From: Eunapius fragilis
Taxonomy: Eukaryota > Porifera > Demospongiae > Spongillida > Spongillidae
Length of the DNA: 64,000 nt
Reading direction: 5' to 3'
Assembly (NCBI GenBank): GCA_963681505.1
Contig: OY811990.1
Location: 4,983,675-5,047,674 of the forward strand
Shown here: piece after piece, positions 57,310 to 64,000 of the stretch
Layout of the letters: each line of letters opens with the position of its first letter
Numbering within the stretch: the first letter of the stretch is position 1
Notes under the pieces: model-generated
Database searches by the model: none
The model's input: the letters and a program-made list of their open reading frames with translations, nothing else
What the model was told of the DNA's origin: nothing
Made by a program: the position numbers and the translations under genes

Positions 57310-60130
57310 AACTACATGTACATGTATCTCCCTCCTGGATGATATATCCCTTAAGAGGAGGGACCGAGCATTGGCCCGCACTAGTATTAAATTCAGGCGG
57401 CCATACAAGTTGGAGACCACCTAATGAGGGCCGTAGGAACGGGAATAAAACCTGTACGGCTAATGGATGGAAGCGTGGTCAAGATAGTCGGGGTGGGTGT
57501 GGAAGGGGGGACTCCTGCCACCCCAGGTAGGGGGTATGGGGGAGCGCTGTAAGCCATCGGGTCTGGGGCAGAGCCCCAGAAGCTCTGCTACTATATTTTG
57601 AAGTCATGAAGTCATGATTGGTGGTTTCTATATCTGAAGCAGATTCATACCAGCCGCTATGAAAGTTTCAAATAATTTTTTCAGTAATAACTTATGCTCT
57701 GGCCAAAAACCTGTACGGCTTTGGCCGTATAGGCCGTAGTGTTTGCTACAGCCCTGACCTTGCTTGGACTTTGGGGTGTTGGTCCTTGTGGCAAGGTGTG
57801 AAGCAAGTCTTGAGAAAGCTTGGACAGCTTCCCTGCCCCAAGCTCCATATGACTCCACCACAAGGGGAATGCATGTCCATCCCAGCTCAGAACACTTAAG
57901 CATCATTGGCCGAGTGCTTTCTTAGGTCTGTGGCAACTGCTGCTGACCCTGCTGTGAGACCTGCTTCAGAGAGAAGGGATGGGTTTAGAAGTCACAGAAA
58001 GGTCAAAGGCAGCAGGCTTGCCACAGAGCCAATTCGAAGCTAAGATGTCAGCAGAACGCGTGTGCAGGAGCTCATGTCCAAGTCCACTGCCAGCTTCTGA
58101 TGCAGGCACGATGGCAGGTTTGGAGCACTACATCCCTGAACTTATTGTGCCTGGATACAGCATCACCACCTTGCTTACATGTTAAGGCATGGTGTCCTAG
58201 GGGATCCAAAGGGTGTTCTGGGCACAAAGCACAGGGAGGTGAGCCAAGTGAGGTGTCTAGCCCTAGCCACCACTTGATGGCCATTTGGTGTTCATTGGGG
58301 TCTAGGCTTAGACACAGGCCTGGAGATGGAACAGCAGAGAACCATGCAGAGGCATGGGGCAAAGACACTGACAGGAGATGAGCCTTGTCAGCAGTAGAGC
58401 TCTCTGTGAGAAGAGAGTTAAATTGAGTAGACTCTAATGTGGCTAACAAAGTGTGCTGTCGACAAGGAGTAGTGGCCAGACTGTCGACATCAACTGCACT
58501 CTCAGGGGGTACAGGCATGTTGTACACCGCCTCAACCAGGAAATTATCTGAAGGTGAGGTGAGGCCAGCAGTATTGATGGATGCAATAAATGCTGCAGTA
58601 GAGTGGAGTGCTAGTAAGCGGAGACCCAGGCCACCTCTGCTTAAACTCAACTGGGCCTGCTTCCAAGAGCTGTCAGTAGTGTGAATGTGTCTGACCTGCT
58701 GATCGAAGGCATGCAGCGCATCTAATGCCAGGGATGGAGGAGTGGACCGCGCAACGTGGACCAATTTAGTAAATCCAACACACATGCGTAGCAAAATGAG
58801 AGCAATCTGAGGATCACATGAGCCAAGCTTCTCCAAAGAGGATAACAATATGGAAGCAGCAGCACGTTTGGAGGCAATAAAGGATGAGCAAAAGGCCACA
58901 TCTCCTATGGGTGCTCCAAGGATGGTAAGGTTGGGTGTGCAAGATTTGTTCATCTCTGAAGGAAATAAGCTCAGGTCACCTTGACTGAAAAGCTCACATT
59001 TTGGTGGATTTAAATGAAGCCCCAGTGAGGGACCTAAATCCTGATGTACCACATGTTGGACAGAGGAAGATGGACCAGCCACCACCCCATCATCCAGGTA
59101 CCAAGCATTAAAAAGTAGATCTTGGCAGCTATCATCCTTGGCAATGGTAAGAACCAGATGATGCATGACCAAGGCGAAGTAGAAGGGGCCCAGAGGATTC
59201 CCTTGCTGCACACCAGTCTCTAAGGTCAAAGTTCCCATAGAATGCCGAAGGAAAGAGTGTTGCCTGTAGCACCACTGGGTCCATGGGAGTAGGAGGGGGA
59301 AATGTAGGGCACATTGATCAAGGAGGGACTGCACGGCGAGATACTAAGTTAAAGGCATTTTTCATATCCACCTTAATGCATACAAAACCAGGACCACTCA
59401 CATCCTTAGGGAGAGCAATGCCGAACTGGAAAGGCTGCATGTAAGAAAGCGGAAGCATCCTCTTTAATTCAACCACAAAGACATTTGCTTGTGAGTCGGT
59501 GAAGTGATTCACCCACCCCAATGGGCCTAATGTCCTGTGCGCCTTTCCTTAAAGCAACTAGGCTACCCCCTGCCATGTACTGAGAAATTGCAGCTGGAGC
59601 TTGTCCTGAGGCCAGGATGTTGATTACACCTCGAAGGAGGGAGCAAATGGATATAGGAACTGGAACTTCAGCCACATCAAGGAGGTGTTGGATGCACAAG
59701 CCTGTGGGGTCAGCTGCAAAAGCCTTGGGGAAGTACCAAAGGGCAGAGAGCACATTGAAGTCTGGTGGTAAGGTTTGAGAGGACATGCAAGTGACTGATG
59801 AGCAGGAGGAACTGGGGGGGGGGGGGGGGGTCTCATGGGATGTTTAGCTGATAGTTTCGTCCATGTGTCCTCAGTATTGGGAGCTAGGCCTGAAGAGATA
59901 AGGATCTGGCAAGCCTTTCCATGAAGCCGTCCTTGGCGAGAGAAATTGCTTCAGCAATCCTCTTTTCATTTACATCAGGAGATGAAGACCAAGACACATG
60001 CTGTTTTGTACGAGCCCAGAGGGAAGCAAACTGACCACACTCCCAGGCCTCACACAGCAGTTTGATGTCAGTAGGGTGGTGACGGCGACCACGGCATGGG
60101 GCAGAGGGGAGGACTCATTTAGGTAGCATA
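57310..60130 (-). mobile_element. Decayed R2/CRE-like non-LTR retrotransposon
   Basis: Reading from the 5' side: HPTDIKLLCEAWECGQFASL (about 60070), then LPPDFNVLSALWYFPKAF and a reverse transcriptase in several frames (VCIKVDMKNAFNLVSRR, GVQQGNPLGPFYFALVMHHL, FNAWYLDDGVVAG), the WWLGLD region, CALC..DPLGHHALTC zinc motif, SADILASNWLCGKPAAFDLS (restriction-like endonuclease core), and a tail LYGRLNLILVRANARSLLLR near 57.4 kb. Frameshifts near 59.5, 59.33 and 58.07 kb and in-frame stops make it inactive. A C10+ homopolymer sits at 59815-59829. It encodes no gag-like first ORF that I can see. Confidence 0.85.
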
Positions 60131-60439
60131 AAAAGTTATATATGACATTTCCTTTATATTTACCATATTTACTAACACATTTGCACCACATTTGATTAAT
60201 TGTAAATCAAAATTATTATACAGTGATATACACTGAGCCTTTGGCCCCAAGTCTAAATAAATCAATGATAGTAGTTAGCTATAGTTTCAAATATATCTTT
60301 ACCGATAATAATTCTTGTGATTGCAAACTGCCTGTAAATTATTTTGGTCTATGTCAGTTACTGAAACTGTTCACGTATCGCACGCCTCACTTCCCAACCC
60401 AACGGGGTTATCCCTCTGCAATAGATTACATATAAAAAT

Positions 60440-61400
60440 GACAGCCAGTTGCATTTGAAACGAATAAAGTAAAACTTCAACAAAAGGTAACAATTACATG
60501 TATATGTATTATGGTAATCTAGTAAGTGCCCATGGAGGTGCCATCCTGCTTCAATAGACCCAATCCTTGACCTTTACTGCACTGCTTAACACATGCCCCT
60601 GGGGCATGATATACATGTAAGCCCATCACACACAACAGATCTACTCAGCAGCTGGGTTTTCATCTCTTAGTAATCACCCTCCCACCACACTCCCAGTGCC
60701 TTGTCACACTTGTGCATTTGAATGTACCTCACACTTTCTGTCTCTCACATCACCACAGGTCTGTATGAACTTGTACTCTTGCTGTTGTGTACCCTCTCAT
60801 TATTGCCATTTGTTGCTCTTATCTAAATCGGTAGTCGGTCCTCTGAGGGGCCACTGCTCAACACATGGCTACCCTAACCCTAGGGCTAACACCCTGAGGT
60901 GGGGTCACACAGGTAAAGCAACAGCCTCTGCTGGCCTCTAGGGTACATGACCCACACCACATTAGCCCCACAATGAGGCCACCTAGGACATGGTGGTGTG
61001 TGCCCTACCTAAGACCATGCATATACAATGTAGTTGGCGCACCAATCACCCTACAATGGCTCCATCTGCTGTATGGCTGTCGGCTCTTGCCTCCCTTAGC
61101 TATCTCTAGCGATTTGGGCACATGGTCTCATGGCGTGCTCTGCCTGACCCCCTTTTACAACATCCAGTCAACAGGGTGCATGTACTGGGCTAGCTGCTAG
61201 TACGCATGCTACATGTAAGTAAGCTAGGAATTTATGGTAATATAGTTAAGTTTCTCTTGGTTTTCGGAATGTGCACGTACATGTATGCTAGCTATTTTAA
61301 CATATACAAGAGTTGAAAATAAAGTAGAACTTAACTATTGGCATTCTACAACGCATAACAAAAGAAATTCACATTGCTCGGATATCTTGTGGAAAATATT
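60440..61400. other. Spacer with no recognised gene
   Basis: Mixed composition and short open frames without family signatures. I see no tandem repeats or RNA genes. Confidence 0.4.
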
Positions 61401-61460
61401 TGATAAAGGATAACAGCATTTTATGCATAATGCTTAATTATGAATTTATTTTCCATACAG

Positions 61461-61866
61461 ATATGTTTGCTCCTTGTTCAAATGAAAATCAAGAAGGATC
61501 TATTTTTAATGAACGTGCTGATAATTATGAAAGTGGTGATGGTGATGGTACAGATAATGTTCGTGGTCTTAATATTGACGGTGATGGTACAGAAAATATT
61601 GTTGGTCTTAATGTTGACAGTGGTGGTACAGAAAATATTGGTGGTCTTAATATTGACAGTGGTGGTACAGAAAATATTGGTGGTCTTAATATTGACAGTG
61701 GTGGTACAGAAAATATTGGTGGTCTTAATATTGACAGTGATGGTACAGAAAATATTGGTGGTCTTAATATTGACAGTGGTGGTACAGATAATGTTCGTGG
61801 TCTTAATATTGATGGTGATGGTACAGATAATTTTGGTGGTGATAATGATGATGATGATGGTTGTAT

Positions 61867-61897
<31 letters not shown>

Positions 61898-64000
61898 AGT
61901 GATGATGATTATGACAATGATTATGGTAGTGGTGGTAACGATGAAAGGGATAGTGATGAGAGTAATAACGCTGATGGCGAAATGGATAATGACATGAGTC
62001 AGTCTTCATCATCAGAATATGTGAATAAATCATGGAAGAATATAGCCATGTTTATGAAGAAGCATAATCTAACAGATTGTGCCGGGGGTGAACTGCTAAA
62101 GTTATTAGAAGAACACAATCAAAATGATGAATTACCTTCCTCCATTTATGTGTTAAAGAAAAGCTTTTAGTTTAGATGTTGATGTAGTAAAGTATTGTGC
62201 TCTATGTTTAAAGGAGGTGACGGAATTGTGTGATAATAAGCAGCATAAAGGAATTTGTAGACACATGATATTACCCTTTGAAGAACAAATGAAGAGGATG
62301 TACGAAGGTGCGTTTGTAAATATCAGTCAGTATTTGCACTAAGGGATATGTTACAACAGTAGGTAGCATGTGCAATTGAAAGCAATTGAAATACATGTAT
62401 ACAAGAGCATTGAGAATACTTAACTTCACAATGAATTAAGTTACGGACAGTTGTACAAAATCTAATTGTGCGTGAAATAGTATGAAAATGTATAAGGTGC
62501 TTTTTGTCATATATTATTCCATTTACGGGTATTAATAAATTTAAATACTTATTATTCATTGTAGGGATGTGGGAGATATTGAAGGAACAACATAGCAAGC
62601 GGAAAAATGACAAAGATGTTATTACAGATATATACGATGCTGATGCTATGAGTTCAGATCCATTTTTTGATTTCCCAGAAAATGCAGGAATTATGCTTTG
62701 TACTGACGGTGTTCCTGTGTTTAAATCTTCAGGTATGTAATATTGATATATAAATATACAGAATGATGTCACTCTTTATTTCCAGGAAATGGTTTCTGGT
62801 CTATTGAACTTGTCATTGTTAATTTGCCACTCCATATCAGAGTTAATCGTAAATACATAATATTAGCTAGTATATGGTATGGACTTACTAAACCAGACAT
62901 GAATATACTGTTGAAACCTGTTTTAAGTAAACTACATGAGCTTCATACAAATGGTACAACTATTATAGTCCGGGACAGCATTGAGGAAGTAAAAATAATG
63001 TGCCATTTATTTATTTTAAAGGTGTCTTTGGGGTCCGATAAGAACGTTCCTTATATTGGTTTCACTAGCCCAACTCGTTTTAACAAAAAATTCAGTGAGT
63101 TGAATTATAACTATAAACATTATTTCACAATTAGCAGCTAATTATATACATTGAAAACACTTGCCGTTTACATAAAAACGCTGCAGTTAGGAACAAAGGA
63201 AAGGGCTTATCGATGAGATTGTTGAGCAACGCTCTTACCAATTACAGCTGTTAAGTAAACTATGGGTTCACAGTTACGTTGTTTTGCTTACACAAGGTTA
63301 AATATGGCTCCAGTAATGAGGCAAAAACTTTAAAAACTTGTCTTGAAAATCTTATGGACAGTTTTTAAGCAAAAAATGAGATTTTAGGTATTTTTGGATA
63401 TCATTACATGTAGAATCAAAGTATGATTTTTAATTTTGGACGCGGTACTGAAATATTGTCAAACTGAATGATTTTTTTTAGTACCCCCAATAAACTTGAA
63501 TTTTTTGACTTCAAGTTACGCTATATAAGTTTCGTTTTCTCACCATACATAGCTTACATATTTTACCGAATTGTGGTGATTGATTTCCTATGAATATAAT
63601 TAAAATACATGCTACATAAACGTATACTTCCTTGATGCTGTCCAGGACTTTAATACAACCGATGGAACTAAAACACTGAAATCTAAGTTGTTATTATGTG
63701 TTTTCGACCTTCCAGCAAGAGCTATGGCTGTGAATATGAAAGAGTTTAACGGGTATTATGGATGCTTAATTTGTTTAGACAAAGGAATACGCATAGGCAA
63801 ACAAAATTTACCTACAGAGCCGCATAATTAACGAACTATGGAAATGATGATAAAGTATGCACTGGCTAAGGGCATTTCAATATATGGAGTGAAAGGTCCA
63901 TCAGTTTTAAATATATATTTCAATATTGTGAAACATGTTGTTATAGATTACATGCATTGCGTGTTATTAGGTGTAGTAAAACAGCTTCTTGATATTAGGT
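61461..64000 (+). mobile_element. CACTA/tnp2-like transposase gene, decayed, cut by the window end
   Basis: Exons about 61461-62307, 62565-62732, 62786-63021 and 63646-64000. The first gives an Asp/Gly-rich repeat N-terminus, then WKNIAMFMKKHNLTDCAGGE, LLKLLEEHN, and a small zinc motif (YCALCLKE...HKGICRH). Later exons carry NAGIMLCTDGVPVFKSSG, WSIELVIVNLP, ASIWYGLTKPDMNILLKP, DLPARAMAVNMKEFNGYYGC, and YGVKGPS...DYMHCVLLGV. That series (TDG.P.FKSS, W.G..KP.M, FNG.YGC..C, GVKGP, DYMH..LLGV) is the tnp2-like transposase of CACTA/EnSpm-type elements known in animals. Damage: a 4-base insertion near 62168 shifts the frame, and a TAA stands at 63829. The domain order and introns are retained. The 3' end and terminal repeats lie outside the window. 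Confidence 0.8.
61537..61830 (+). repeat. 39-bp coding repeat in the transposase-like N-terminus
   Basis: Seven copies of a 39-bp unit encode 13-residue repeats of type GGTENIGGLNIDS, followed by a GAT run (about 61845-61905) encoding poly-Asp. The repeat keeps the reading frame open. Confidence 0.92.

Noticed and set aside
60696..61200. Plus-strand open frames of 75-81 codons
   Set aside because: No domain, no exon borders, and composition similar to the surrounding spacer.

Overview
This window is nuclear DNA from an invertebrate animal. The genes are interrupted by many short GT-AG introns and include metazoan families: CUL2, a chondroitin synthase-like enzyme, a BOULE-like RRM protein, a RIIa-domain protein and TRIM-NHL ligases. 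Coding exons are GC-richer than the spacers and some neighbours are only tens of bases apart. An expanded TRIM-NHL family, tiny introns and very heavy tandem-repeat load would fit a sponge or another early-branching animal, but that placement is inference. No bacterial, organellar or CRISPR features were seen.

Layout. 0-5.4 kb: a minisatellite and a TRIM-NHL gene (+) flanked by direct repeats. 5.5-9.5 kb: a chondroitin synthase-like gene and a small membrane-anchored ankyrin-repeat gene, both (-). 9.7-10.8 kb: a two-helix membrane protein with an HNH-like CxxC/ADH/CxxC domain (+). 10.9-21.3 kb: a complete 24-exon CUL2 gene (+) of 748 codons whose introns are filled with unrelated minisatellites. 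22-23.7 kb: a foldback element, a small secreted Cys-rich gene (-) and a RIIa-domain gene (+), the two genes divergent across about 100 bp that holds a perfect 26-bp palindrome. 23.8-27.8 kb: a BOULE/DAZ-like gene (+) with a 1.4-kb array in one intron. 28-29.1 kb: a telomere-like repeat and a foldback. 29.4-43.2 kb: two intact TRIM-NHL genes and two broken copies (all -), a 990-bp TIR element, a small five-exon gene, a LINE fragment and a truncated beta-galactosidase-like gene. 43.4-49.3 kb: AT-rich DNA with a micro-exon gene ending in a BEN-like exon (-), a long hairpin and a LINE scrap. 49.5-54.5 kb: a palindromic TG/CA satellite and a 30-bp minisatellite. 57.3-60.1 kb: a decayed LINE with reverse transcriptase and a restriction-like endonuclease (-). 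61.4 kb to the end: a decayed multi-exon CACTA/tnp2-like transposase (+).

The host genes do not form one pathway. The shared theme is ubiquitin ligation (CUL2 as a cullin-RING scaffold, several TRIM-type RING proteins) in a repeat-driven, rearranging locus. The most unusual signal is that many tandem arrays begin or end at splice sites, and some units carry a splice-donor word. Exon coordinates were worked out by hand from reading frame, GT-AG borders and remembered family sequences. No database search was run.
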